DNA of 64,000 nt from Pinus tabuliformis (taxonomy: Eukaryota; Streptophyta; Pinopsida; Pinales; Pinaceae): the NCBI GenBank assembly GCA_031772625.1, contig CM062815.1, forward strand, positions 921,422,582 through 921,486,581, written 5' to 3'. Positions 53,768 through 64,000 of the stretch are shown here, in pieces. Position 1 is the first letter of the stretch, and each line of letters begins with the position of its first letter. Made by a program: the position numbers and the translations under genes. The notes under the pieces are model-generated. The model made no database searches. It saw nothing but the letters and a program-made list of their open reading frames with translations, and was not told the DNA's origin.

Positions 53768-56761
53768 TTGAAAGAAGAGTTTGAGCATAATCAAATAGAT
53801 CAGCAGAATATGTTAACAGAGACAAGGGAAAATTCTGAAGTGTTGCAGCTACAAAACAACCTAATTCCTAAAGGCCTTATTCCACTTGAAAAATTATTTG
53901 ATCAAAATGATGTGTTTAAAGCACCAAGATTGCAAGCCAATGAAGAGGAAATAGAAAGTTGTAATTTAGGTGACTCAGTTGTGCCCAAATTAGTCAAGAT
54001 TTCAAAGTTCTTATCAGCTGATATGAAGGTCAAATATGTTGAAATGATGAAGAAATTTATTGATGTTTTCGCATGGAGCTATGCTGATTTGAAACAGTAT
54101 GATTCTTCAATCATACAACATACCATCCCAATTAAGCAAAATGAGAAGCCTTTTAAGCAGAAATTAAGGAGGATTAATCCCCTTCTGATGCCACTAATTG
54201 AAAAAGAAGTGAAAAAGCTTTTTGATGCAAAAATTATTGTTCCAATCAGATTCTCAAATTGGCTTGCTAACTTGGTACCAGTCAGAAAAAAGAATGGGGA
54301 GATTAGAATTTGCATAGACTTCAGGAACTTAAACAAGGCTTCACTGAAAGATAATTACCCTCTCCCCAAAATGGATTTCATTTTGCAAAATATTGTTGGT
54401 TCCCAAAGAATGTCTATGCTGGATGGCTTCTCAGGGTATAATTAGATCCTCGTTCATCCAGATGATCAGGAGAAGACAGCTTTCACTACACCATGGGGCA
54501 CATTTATGTATGCAAAGATGCCCTTTGGCCTCATGAATGCAGGAGCAACTTTCCAGAGGGCTATGGACATTGCTTTCGCTGAAGAAAAAGATAAATCAAT
54601 GGTGGTATATCTTGATGATATCACAGTCTTTTCAAAGAAGGAAGAAGACCACTTAAAGCACCTTGAAAGGATCTTACTAAAGTGTAGGAGGTTTGGTATT
54701 TCTTTAAACCCAACCAAAAGTATCTTTGCTTTAACTTCTGGAAAATTGCTTGGACATATTATCTCTGAAGAGGGAATTAGGATTGATCTTAATAGAGTTA
54801 GTGCTATTCAAAGGCTAGATTTGCCGAGGAGTAAGAAAGAGATTCAATCCTTTCTTGGAAAGGTTAATTTTGTTAGAAGATTCATTCCTAACTTTGCTGA
54901 GGTGGTCAAACATATAACAAAAATGTTAAGGAAAGGAGCAGATTTTAAGTGGACAGTTGAAGGAAAGAAATCATTTGAAGAGATCAAAAAAGCACTCACT
55001 CAAGCACCAGTCCTCATCAGCCCGGATTTTACCAAGGAGTTCCTGATCTTCACATTTGCTTCTGAAGATACAATTGCTGGAGTTTTATTGCAGAAAGGAA
55101 GTCAAGGTATTGAACAACCCATTTCTTTCTTTAGCAAGACATTGGCTAATGCTGAATTGAAATATAATATTTTAGAGAAGCAAGCATATGCATTGGTGAA
55201 AGCAATTAAGGATTTCAGAATTTATGTGTTGCACTCTCATATTGTTGCATATGTGCCAAGCGCTGTTATAAAAGATATTCTTACACAAGCTGACCCAGAT
55301 GGAAAAAGAGGGAAATGGATAGCAAAGCTGTTGGAGTATGACATTGAGATCAAGCCCACCAAGTTGGTAAAGGGTCAAGGCTTAGAAAAATTGTTGACTC
55401 AGTCAAATCTGGACTGCATTGGTATCAATTTAAGCACAGAAATATCAGAAATTTCTGAGAATGAAGAAGAATTGGTCCAAATCAATGAAAAGTTTTTGAT
55501 CTCAGAGTGGTATAAGGATGTAGCATTTGTCTTGCAGCACAATAGAGCCCCTGATAACCTTTCAAAATCTAAAGCTCGGTTCACCAAGTTGAAATCTCTC
55601 AGATATTTTGTATATGATCAAAATTTATTTTGGAAGGATGCAAGAGGAATTTTATTAAATTGTCTCATTGAAGAAGAAGCTGATAAAGTAATTGATGAAT
55701 TTCATAAAGGGGATTGTGGAGGCCATCACTATTGGAAAGCCACTGCAAACAAAGTTTTGAGAGCTGGATATTTTTGGCCAACTATGTTCAGAGATATTTA
55801 TAAAAAGATAGCATCATGCCATGAATGTCAAGTATTTGAAGGAAAGAGAAAGCTCATGCCAATGCCATTGGTTCCTATTTATGTTGAAGCACCTTTCCAG
55901 TAGTGGGGATTAGATTTTATAGGGGAAATCCATCCTCCTTCATCAGGACAGCATCGCTGGATTCTCACAGCCACCGATTATTTTACAAAGTGGATAGAGG
56001 CAATACCTACCAGGCAAGCAAATGATTCAGTGATAATTTCATTTTTAGAAAATAACATCTTATCAAGGTTTGGTTGTCCAATCAAGATTATCACAGACAA
56101 TGCCCAGGCTTTTAAGTCCAAAAAAATGATAAATTTTTGTCATCAATACCACATTTCCCTTGGTCATTCCACTGCTTATTATTCACAGGGAAATGGCTTA
56201 GCTGAAAGTTCAAACAAGATTCTTGTGAGAATTATTAAGAAGCTACTGCAAGAAAATAAAAAGGCTTGGCATTTGAAACTGAAGTATGCCTTGTGAGCTG
56301 ATCGAATTTGTACAAAGAGGTCCATTGGAACATCACCATATGAACTTGTGTATGGAGCAGAGGCTATATTCCCAACATCTCTCGGGGTACCAGTAATGAA
56401 GCTGATTCAAGGATTAGAAGAGGAACCAAATGCCATACAGCGAAGGATAAATCAGCTAATAGCTTTGCAGGAGAAAAGAAGTGAGGTGTTTGAAGGTCAT
56501 CAACAAAACCAGAATCGGGTCAAGAGAGCATTTGACAAGAAGATCAAAGGGGTTACATTTCGGATTCATGATAAAGTCCTGAAATGGGAAGCCAGAATTG
56601 AAGAGAAAGGTAAACATGGTAAATTTGAAAATTTGTGGAAAGGGCCATATCAGATTTCTGCTTTCCATGGAAATAACACCTACATTCTGCAGGAAGTTGA
56701 TGGAACACCATATGCTGGAGGACCTATTAATGGCAGGTTCTTAAAGCATTACAATCAATGA
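53768..56761 (+). pseudogene. pol: RT-RNaseH-integrase part of element C
   Basis: This single frame has three in-frame stops: TAG 54443-54445 (in FSGYN*ILVHP), TAG 55901-55903 (PFQ*WGLDF) and TGA 56294-56296 (YAL*ADR). RT has SNWLANLVPVRKKNG, PFGLMNAGATFQRA and YLDD. The classical RNase H that follows (about 55030-55280) reads IFTFAS, without the catalytic Asp, and lacks the usual TDH motif. Integrase shows GDCGGHHYWKA, CHECQVF, TATDYFTKWIEA, ITDNAQAF and YYSQGNGLAESSN, then ends GRFLKHYNQ. It is clearly homologous to B along its length. Confidence 0.9.
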
Positions 56762-56984
56762 AATTCTGCCAAGTATCTCATGAGCATTGTATATAACCGT
56801 TTTATGAATCTTTCCTGTTGAAAATAAATGACAAGCTGAACAGAAAAGCTTAAGCCCGAGGAGAAGGCCCACAAAGCTAGAAAGGAATGCTTGTCAACTC
56901 TGTGTGTTTTTAAGAAATGGATAAAGCACTGGATCTACGAGTTCTTAGTGTACTACAGGAGAACACTATCCCAAGTGGAGCCAC
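56762..56984 (+). other. Element C tail and PPT-like junction
   Basis: About 220 bp of non-coding DNA ends CCCAAGTGGAGCCAC directly before the 3' LTR start TGTTATCAC. The last 15 bases equal the junction of the A/B elements. Confidence 0.6.
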
Positions 56985-57203
56985 TGTTATCACTTAGAAC
57001 TATAAACATTTGTATATAATCCTTTGTCCAAGTTCAATGTCAAAAGTTAGTGTCAAATTGTTTTTGTTCTATGTTTCTTACTTAGGGTTGGAGCTTTAAA
57101 GGTGTTTGATGTAAATTGTACTCTAATCCTATTGGTCATCCTCCACCATCATGGTTTCATAAGCCATGTCTTATCTTATCCATGTCACCGATCCTTTCCG
57201 TAA

Positions 57204-57356
57204 TTTCGCAGCGCAGTCTCTTATTGGTCAGTTTCGCAGCGTAATCATTGTTTAGCCATTCCGCAGCGCGTCATCATCAAGCCGTTTCGCAGCGCATTAT
57301 GACAATTCAAAACTAACCGCGCTGTGAAATCACAGATTCGTGCGTTTTGCAGCGAA
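57204..57356 (+). promoter_or_regulatory. TTTCGCAGCGC motif cluster, 3' LTR of C
   Basis: The sites are 57204, 57232, 57259, 57285, 57319 (reverse, GCGCTGTGAAA) and 57345. The second site reads TTTCGCAGCG here, a better match than in the 5' LTR. Confidence 0.55.
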
Positions 57357-57555
57357 TATTTCTCAAGGGGTCAAGTCTGTTGATGAATCACCACTTCTTT
57401 CCTCTCATGTCAATTTGTGTACCTCCCAAACGCTCATTAACCATCACTCCACCAATAGATTTGTAGACATGCACATAAATATTATTCAAATGGGTTTTAC
57501 CGTGCATGGATCTTTATGATGATCGTAAATGATGCATAAGTGACCAGCCTGTGTG

Positions 57556-59292
57556 ATGATATATTTGAGTTTGCAAGTGAGGTTGTTTTCAAGTGAGCCT
57601 GATTACAAGCGAGGCTGAGTTAAAAAAGAATTGAATCACCATTTTGTTGAAGCTGTTGGTTATTGCCTGTGCGAAAATTTCAAAAGCAAAATGGAGAGGA
57701 AAGAACATAGGTCTGGAAAATGTCAGAGAACAGAGCCTGAAGGTTTAGACCTAGCATTAAGAGATGAAGGCGTGAAGAAAGCCTTCAAGGATGCCGGCTG
57801 TTGGAATTTCTGTAAGAAGCTGCAAGGTGGCCATGCTCAGGTAACAAAGGATTTTTCTTTAAACTTCACCGGTTTGAATTCTAAAATAGCTATGTTAGAA
57901 GTTCAAGTGTCTCCGGAGGCAATAGCTGCTGTAACTGAGATCCCAAGAGGGGGGCAAGAATGGTTTAAGAATTTTAAGTTTGATATGAACCCCTGCAAAT
58001 AGTTTTTAAAAGAGGCATATGTGAATGAAGACCTAACAAAAGCAATGCCTAGAAACTATGTTAAGGAGCACTATGCCCTTCTTCTCACCTGTATTTAGAA
58101 GTACTTGACCTGTGAGGGAAGATACAATAAGGTCTACTCTTATCACTTCAAGTTGCTGTTACATTTCACTGGTAAAGCATCCATAGACATTCCCTTCTAT
58201 TTGTTTCGTAGTCTGAGCAAAATGTGTGACAAAGTGCAATTAAGGAAGGACGACTGTGAAACATCTTTATTTCACCATGGTTTGGTTAAATTGTTAGTTT
58301 TGGATGGTCTTCAGAAAATAGGTAGAGACTGGAACTCGTTCATTTTCATGGCGGGTTTCCAAAGTAAAACAGGTCTTACTCCACAGCCAGTTAGAGCAAA
58401 AGAACAATCAGTTGAAGAACCCACGATAGCTGAGCTTCAAAAGGAGGCAAAAGATAAAAAGAAGGTCAAGTCATAGTTAAGAAAATCAGTGAAGCCACTG
58501 ATCATTAAAGAACAACCTCAGCCATCAGCAAAAGAAGAAGCTCAGCATAAGAAAACTGTACCTGGACCAAGTGGATCTGAAACAGTGTCAAGAGTTAGGA
58601 CAAGGAGCCAAATAAGTAAAGAAAAGGGCAAAGCATTGGCTGTTGAGGAAATCCCGATATCTAAGGCCAGCCTGAGTGATTTGCTGGAGGCCATTGAGTT
58701 TGAGCAAGTTGAACCAGTGCACATTGATTTGACACAGTCATCACCAGAAAGCACCAAGAAATCTAGGGCTTCAAAAAGATTAAGGTTTGATGAACCAGGT
58801 GATGAATTTATCTTCAAACCAAGAAGAACTATTACAAGAAAGCAAGTAAGAGAAGCCGAGAAACTGCCTAGAACAGAGGAAGCTGAGGATTTTCCTAGAG
58901 CAGAGGTAGCTGAGGAATTGCCCAGAACAGAGGAGGCAGAGAAAATCAAGCAAAAAGACACAAATAGAACAGTCATCATTTCCCAAGGAGGTAATATTAT
59001 AGCCATAAGGAACCAGTTGGAGGTAGCTAAAAATGAAATTGCTAAGGGGAAGAATGCCACTAGGGAGTCTGCAGTCAGGTATGCAAATTATCGAAAAGCT
59101 GTATTGAAAGGAAGTAAAAACCTAGTAAGCCAGGTGGATTCAGTAGCTGATGTTTACACATGGACAGTTCCAGCTCTCAAACAGGCCAAATTCATCAGAA
59201 AGATAAACATGCATTTAAGAGCTGAAAACAAAGCCATGAGGAAGGAGGTTGCAGACTTGAAAGCACAGCTAGGTCAATTAGCTGCTAAATGA
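57556..59292 (+). pseudogene. LTR-borne ORF of element C, 3' LTR copy
   Basis: This is the homologue of 47408-49145 and does not have the one-base insertion of the 5' copy. It has four in-frame stops: TGA 57616-57618 (CGA in the 5' LTR), TAG 58000-58002 (GAG there), TAG 58096-58098 (CAG there) and TAG 58474-58476 (CAG there). The frame is otherwise preserved to the same C-terminus, including KKSRASKRLRF and the coiled coil. Comparing the two copies shows that the parent LTR could encode one uninterrupted protein. Confidence 0.7.
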
Positions 59293-59458
59293 AGTTGTTG
59301 TTCAAAGAAAGGTGTTGTTCTAAGTTTTGTCAAATTTTTCTTAGTTTCATTATTTTGAGGACATCTAGATCCCTGCCATATGTAAAGGAGTTTTAGCAAT
59401 TAAAGGTATAAGCAGTAAATACCTCAGGGCAAATACAAGCTGTTTTAACAAATTCAGC

Positions 59459-59482
59459 AGTTTCGTAGCGCGCTACGAAACT
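59459..59482. repeat. 24-bp perfect palindrome in 3' LTR of C
   Basis: Identical to 49312-49335 (half site AGTTTCGTAGCG). Confidence 0.85.
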
Positions 59483-60166
59483 ACTATAGGTGGCGTTTTC
59501 AAAGCAAATAAACAATTTGGTAATATGTGCGGGAATTTTCAAAAGGGAACACCTAAAGGTTATGTAAAAGATCAAATGAAGACATCCCAGCCACTCTGAT
59601 CAAGACAGGTGTGCCTTCAAAAAGGTGAAATGTTTTAACCTAAGTGTAGATGTTTCGGTTATAAAGCCACTTTATTGCCGGTCATAGGGTGTTGAATGAA
59701 TTGCATACATGGAATTTTGGCTTGCACACTTGGCCATCGATGGAGCATCCAACTCATTAGGAAACATGGTGGTGTTCTATTGTTTTTGGGTTATTAAAGA
59801 GACTTAAAGTACATGTTGCTGCATATTCGAAGTGATGGGGACCAGAACCGAAAAGTAAGGGATATTCTCAGCCAACACGGAGCAGATTAAAGCCTTCAGT
59901 ATCCAAAGCCAACATGGGGCATTAACTGCTCATCTCATGCCATCTCAGCCAAACGAAAAGGAAACCAGGTGTCAAAGCTGCAAGGAGGAATCATTCTACG
60001 AAGGAGATAGAGTTAGAGTTATAATTAAATTAGAACTCTTTAGAACTTCAGTTAGTGGTTATTGTATTAAATAGTTTGTTGCAAAGTAGATAGGTGTCAT
60101 TAGTAGCAGTCATCGAGCTCCCCTCATGCTGGAGGAGGAAGCTCCAAGTAGTTATAATTATGTTTC

Positions 60167-60174
60167 TATATATA
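60167..60174 (+). promoter_or_regulatory. TATA box in 3' LTR of element C
   Basis: TATATATA is conserved with 50021-50028. In this LTR it could drive transcription into copia G downstream. Confidence 0.5.
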
Positions 60175-60728
60175 GCTGAATGATGAATGTAATTAGGGTT
60201 GGATATTTGAGAAAACAGAGTATTGTTTTGGCTTGTGTAAAAACTCAGTTTCAGTAATACAATTTGCTGCTTTCCTTCTCAGGATTCATACAATGTTTCA
60301 ATGCTCAAGATATGTGGTTTTGCTTTATCCTTAATGTTTTTACAGTTGTATAAATACACAATCACTCAGAATTCACTTTGCCGCTCTGATTTCCTGTGTG
60401 TATTTGTAAGCTGAGGTTTCTATGAGATGTGTTTTGAGTATTTAAACATCACATGCCCTGACTTCTATGTATGAGTAGTGTTATAGTTTACTGAAGGATG
60501 ATTAACTCCATAAGCCCAATGGAAGTCTTTGTAATGTCTGTCCAGCCAACATATTTGTTAAATTCACTTTGCAAGAGTTAGCCATCTCATCAATAGTCAA
60601 AATCAATAACCTTTTGAGAGAGCCCTCTCAGGCTAAGGAGGCTAAGCCTTAGTCAAAAGATTGGTCTGAAACAGTTACACAGAGTCTACCTGGTCAGCAG
60701 CCTTCCAGTGCTTGATTTTGTGATAACA

Positions 60729-61262
60729 GACCCCAATAATATTTCTTCCATTGAAGATTTTTTTTCCAAGTTTAAGACCCTTAGACTTCTCTTGGAAGGT
60801 GTTAAGGTTAAGAAAGAAGATGGTAGCCTTATCTATTCCATTCTTACGAAGTTAGGACTAGCCTATTCTGTGTTTGTTTCCACCTTCCATTCTACTAGAG
60901 AAGCCTTTATTTCTCAAGGAAAAGCCTACAAGTCCTCATGTTTTGATGCCTTCCGTGATTCTTTAATAAGAGAAAAACAAAATCTATTACATCTTGGTCT
61001 TCTTAATCTTGGAAACTCTTCTAAGAAAGCCTTAGCCACTCAACAAAAACCAAGTTCAAATAGTCCTAAGAAGAAGCATCCTAGAAAGAATAGTCCTAAA
61101 CCAACCAAGGGTCCTAAGCACTTTCAGTCTCAAAATGAAAAATAAATTCAACAAAATGATAAGGCAAGTAAAAAAAAAAGGGAAGAAGACTGATAGACAT
61201 TGCAACTTTTGTAATTGCGATGGCCACTTAGAATCCAATTGCTTTAAGAAGATAGAAGCCTT
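60729..61262 (+). pseudogene. gag: Copia gag of element G, C-terminal part
   Basis: After the duplicated GACCC the Gag resumes: NNISSIEDFFSKFKTLRLLLEG and SILTKLGLAYSVFVSTFHS. A TAA ends the frame at 61143-61145. After a shift in the A-run near 61170, the next frame gives the zinc knuckle CNFCNCDGHLESNC (CX2CX4HX4C) to TAA at about 61265. This is typical of copia Gag. Confidence 0.85.
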
Positions 61263-62780
61263 GTAAGCAACGATGAAGAAGCATAACATCCATTTGTAGC
61301 ACTCTTCAACTTCAAATTCATTTTCAGGAATAATACTTTCTGCATGTGGTTGTCAAGCATCTCGGTCTGGTTATGCACTAAATGTATCTTCTTCTTCTCA
61401 TTCTCATGAGTGGCTTATTGATTCTAGAGATTCTTATCACATGGCCAAAAAAAAAGCCATGTTTTCTTCTTTAAAGTATTGTAACACCAATAATATATAT
61501 GTTGGTAATGATAGATCTCTTAGTGTTGTAGGGGCTAGAACTATTCATCTAGACAATGGTAAATTTAATGATGTATTATGCGTTCCAACCTTCTCTTGCA
61601 ACCTTTTATTTGTATATCAGATAACTCATTCAGGTGAAGGTAAAATCATTGAATTTTCACCTCATGATGTTGTAATTAAGGACCTAAGAGATCCTAGATA
61701 GATTTTAGCTACTGGAACTTCTGATGATTCTACAAGGTTGTATAAGTTTAAAATATTTGGGTAATCAACTCTTCCCTTGGTATTTGCTGCTCATAATGAT
61801 GAAGTGAGCAAACTTTGGCATGAGCAATTTGGTCACTTAAATTATCGCTCCCTTCAAAAATCTATGTAAATAAAATATGGTGACAGGTCTTCCTATGGTA
61901 TCTTGTAGAGATGGTGTTTGTTCTAGATATGTACATAGAAAACATCATCAGGATAGTTTTGAAAAATGTGCCTCTTGGCACTCCTCAACCCCTTTACAGC
62001 TTGTGCATAGTGATTTATGTGGTCCACTTCCAAATGTTTCATTCTCTGGCTACAGGTATTTCTTAACTTTCATTGATGATTTCTCCAGTTGCACTTGAGT
62101 ATACTTCTTAAAACTCAAGAGTGAAGTATTTAACATGTTCTTGGCCTTTAAGGCCATTGATGAGAAACAATATAGACATCAAATTCTTAAGCTAAGATCT
62201 GATAATGGCAGAGAATATGTTAACAACAAATTCGTCAACTTTTGTAGTGAGCATGGAATTCAAATGCAACATACTGTTCCATATACTCCATAAAAAAATG
62301 GTGTAGCTGAAAGGAAGAATCACACCTTAAAGGAAATGACTAATTGTTCGCTTCAATCTAAAGGACTTAGTCTTAATTTTTTGGCAGAAGCAATTAAAAT
62401 AGTAAATCACACTCCTACTAAGGTTTTAAAAAATATCACTCCAAAAGAAGCATGGAGCTCAATTAAACCAGATGTAAGTCACTTTCATGTTTTTGGAATT
62501 GAAGCATGGGCACATATTCCCAATGAGAAACATAAAGCCTTAGAACCTAAGAGTGAAAAATGTATTTTTGTTGGATATTCTAAAGATTTCAAAGGATATA
62601 GACTTGCTTCACCTAAGTCCAAAAATGTTATCACTATAAGAGATGTAAAGTTTGTTGAAAATATATTGGCCTACGAGCCTAGTTCGGCAGATGTGCCACC
62701 TCTCTCTATCCCTTCTACTTCTGAAAATATTTCTTCTTTAGATGATGATAATGAGGATGAAAATCCCCCCCCACCTTCTT
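61263..62780 (+). pseudogene. Protease and integrase of copia element G
   Basis: Protease: EWLIDSRDSYHM, where copia elements normally have DSG, so the site is mutated. A GAG-pre-integrase part follows (SKLWHEQFGHLNYRSLQ). Integrase core: LVHSDLCGPL, FLTFIDDFSS, LRSDNGREYVN, and VPYTP followed by a stop, then NGVAERKNHTL with the catalytic Glu. FVGYSKDFKGYRL marks its C-terminal region. At least seven stops break the sequence (for example 61701, 62098 and the TAA near 62293). Confidence 0.85.
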
Positions 62781-64000
62781 AGGATCCTCCTTCAGCTCCT
62801 CAGCTTCCGAAATGGGTTCGTGCTACTCGGGACGCAGCAGGTGCTCTTGCAGGTGATCCTACAGATCAACGACGTACATGTTCTCAGTGCAATAAAGCCT
62901 CTTCTTTATTGGCTTAAGCTTCAGCTAATTATGATCCTGATACCTTTGCAAAAGCTTCGGGCCATCCAGATTAGAATGCAGATATGAATGAAGAATAACG
63001 TTCATTATTGGAAAATGATACATGGGATCTTGTTCCTCTTCCAAAGGGACGAAAACTTGCTAGATGCAAATGGGTTTATAGAACCAAGTTTGGACCAGAT
63101 GGAAAAGTTGATAAACATAAAGATCGTCTTGTTGTTAAGGGTTTTTCACCAGTTGAAGGCAATGAATATACTGAAACCTTCTCCTCTATTTTCAAAATGA
63201 ACTCTATTCACTTTGTTCTTTCCCTTGCTCCCTCTTTCAAATGGGAAGTCCACCAGATGGATGTCAAATCTGCCTTCTTGCATGGGGACTTGCATGAAGA
63301 AATCTCTATAGAACAATCGCCTGGACAAACAAAATCTAGCCTTGTATGTCGGCTTAAGAAATCCCTTTATGATCTCAAGCAAGCCTCTCGGGCTTGGTAT
63401 GCCAAAATGGATAGTTTTCTTTTAGATACTGGATTTTCTAGGTGTCATTTTGACAATACTTTCTACACCAAGAAAGTGGGTAAGTCTCTTATCATTATTT
63501 TTCTTTATGTTGATGATATTATCCTTACTAGTAGTGATCCCAACCTTATAAACCATGTGAAGTCCAGCCTTAAAAAGTAGTTTGAAATGATAGACTTAGG
63601 AAACTTGCAATATTTTCTTGGTCTTCAAGTCTTGCAATCCAAGGAAGGTATTTCCCTTTCCCAGTCCAAGTATGCCTCTGATATTCTACTCCACTTTCAC
63701 ATGGAAGACTGTAAGACAACCCCTTCTCCCTTTCAGTTTGGAGCCAAACTTTCAGTCACTTGTACTTCCCCTGAAGTTGATGCTACCTTGTACCGACAGC
63801 TTGTAGGAAAAATTTTGTATCTGACCCATACCCGTCTTGACCTTTCCTTTGTTGTTGGACTTATTGCTCAGTTTATGCAAAATCCACATGAAAGTCATTG
63901 GAAAGTAGTTAAAAGAATACTTCATTATGTTCGAGGTACAGTTCAGTTTGGGATTCATTACAATGTAGAAGCATCTCTTCTATTGGTTGGTTTCACTGAT
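62781..64000 (+). pseudogene. RT and start of RNase H of copia element G
   Basis: Copia RT: WDLVPLPKGRKLARCKWVYR, KDRLVVKGFSPVEG, MDVKSAFLHGDL, QASRAWYAKM and the catalytic LYVDDIILTSSD (near 63500). A TAG at 63578-63580 is followed by DLGNLQYFLGLQV. Then come LYRQLVGKILYLTHTRLD and the beginning of RNase H, cut by the window edge. Earlier stops lie near 62780, 62917 and 62973. The 3' LTR must lie to the right. Confidence 0.9.

Larger units (their letters stand above)
56985..60728 (+). mobile_element. 3' LTR of element C (3,744 bp)
   Basis: This is the partner of 46837-50582, with the same ends TGTTATCAC and GTGATAACA. GACCC follows at 60729-60733. Confidence 0.95.

Overview
The window is a block of nested plant LTR retrotransposons. 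I see no host gene, rRNA or tRNA gene, and nothing bacterial (no operons, no CRISPR). The elements (Ty3/gypsy chromovirus, several Ty3/gypsy OTA types, Ty1/copia) are those of a land plant. The very long LTRs, the dense nesting and the Tat-like elements with two RNase H domains suggest a large genome, perhaps a gymnosperm; that guess is weak. Names A to H below are mine.

Layout: (1) 1-222 and 21508-22114 are two pieces of one LTR on the minus strand (H), related to the LTRs of D. (2) Between them lies a Tat-like gypsy array on the plus strand: truncated pol tail A (221-1096), LTR1 (1097-7967), internal region B (7968-14639) and LTR2 (14640-21507). The LTRs are 6.87 kb, and each holds a long protein-coding region of about 1,226 codons, in U3. 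(3) 22115-23309 is the downstream part of a minus-strand gypsy element F, with a hierarchical minisatellite and a CT/TA microsatellite. (4) 23315-41314 is a minus-strand gypsy element D with 1,007-bp LTRs. It splits the integrase of F and is flanked by CTCAT. (5) 24765-30653 is a Reina-like chromovirus E on the plus strand, inserted in D and flanked by GATCC. (6) 41320 to about 44640 is the rest of F (integrase, RT, protease). (7) About 44640-44871 is a probable copia LTR fragment. (8) 44872-46836 and 60729-64000 are a copia element G on the plus strand, still open at the window end. (9) 46837-60728 is a second Tat-like gypsy element C on the plus strand, with 3.74-kb LTRs. It splits the gag of G and is flanked by GACCC.

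How the parts work together: B and C share the order gag, protease, archaeal-type RNase H, RT, degenerate classical RNase H, integrase. Both also carry a large extra ORF inside the LTR, upstream of the TATA box likely to drive genomic RNA. The two LTR proteins are not obviously alike in sequence, but both have a helical N-terminal part, a charged linker with a basic KR-rich patch and a C-terminal coiled coil. Element D has a comparable extra ORF in the usual place between pol and the 3' LTR. Upstream of each LTR ORF sits a dense motif cluster: ACGT/G-box sites in B, TTTCGCAGCGC repeats in C. This LTR-borne gene with what looks like its own promoter is the best candidate in the window for an under-described system.

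Nearly every coding region carries stops or frameshifts, so the present copies look dead or dying. Relative order from nesting: F is older than D and D older than E; G is older than C; H is older than the A/B array.
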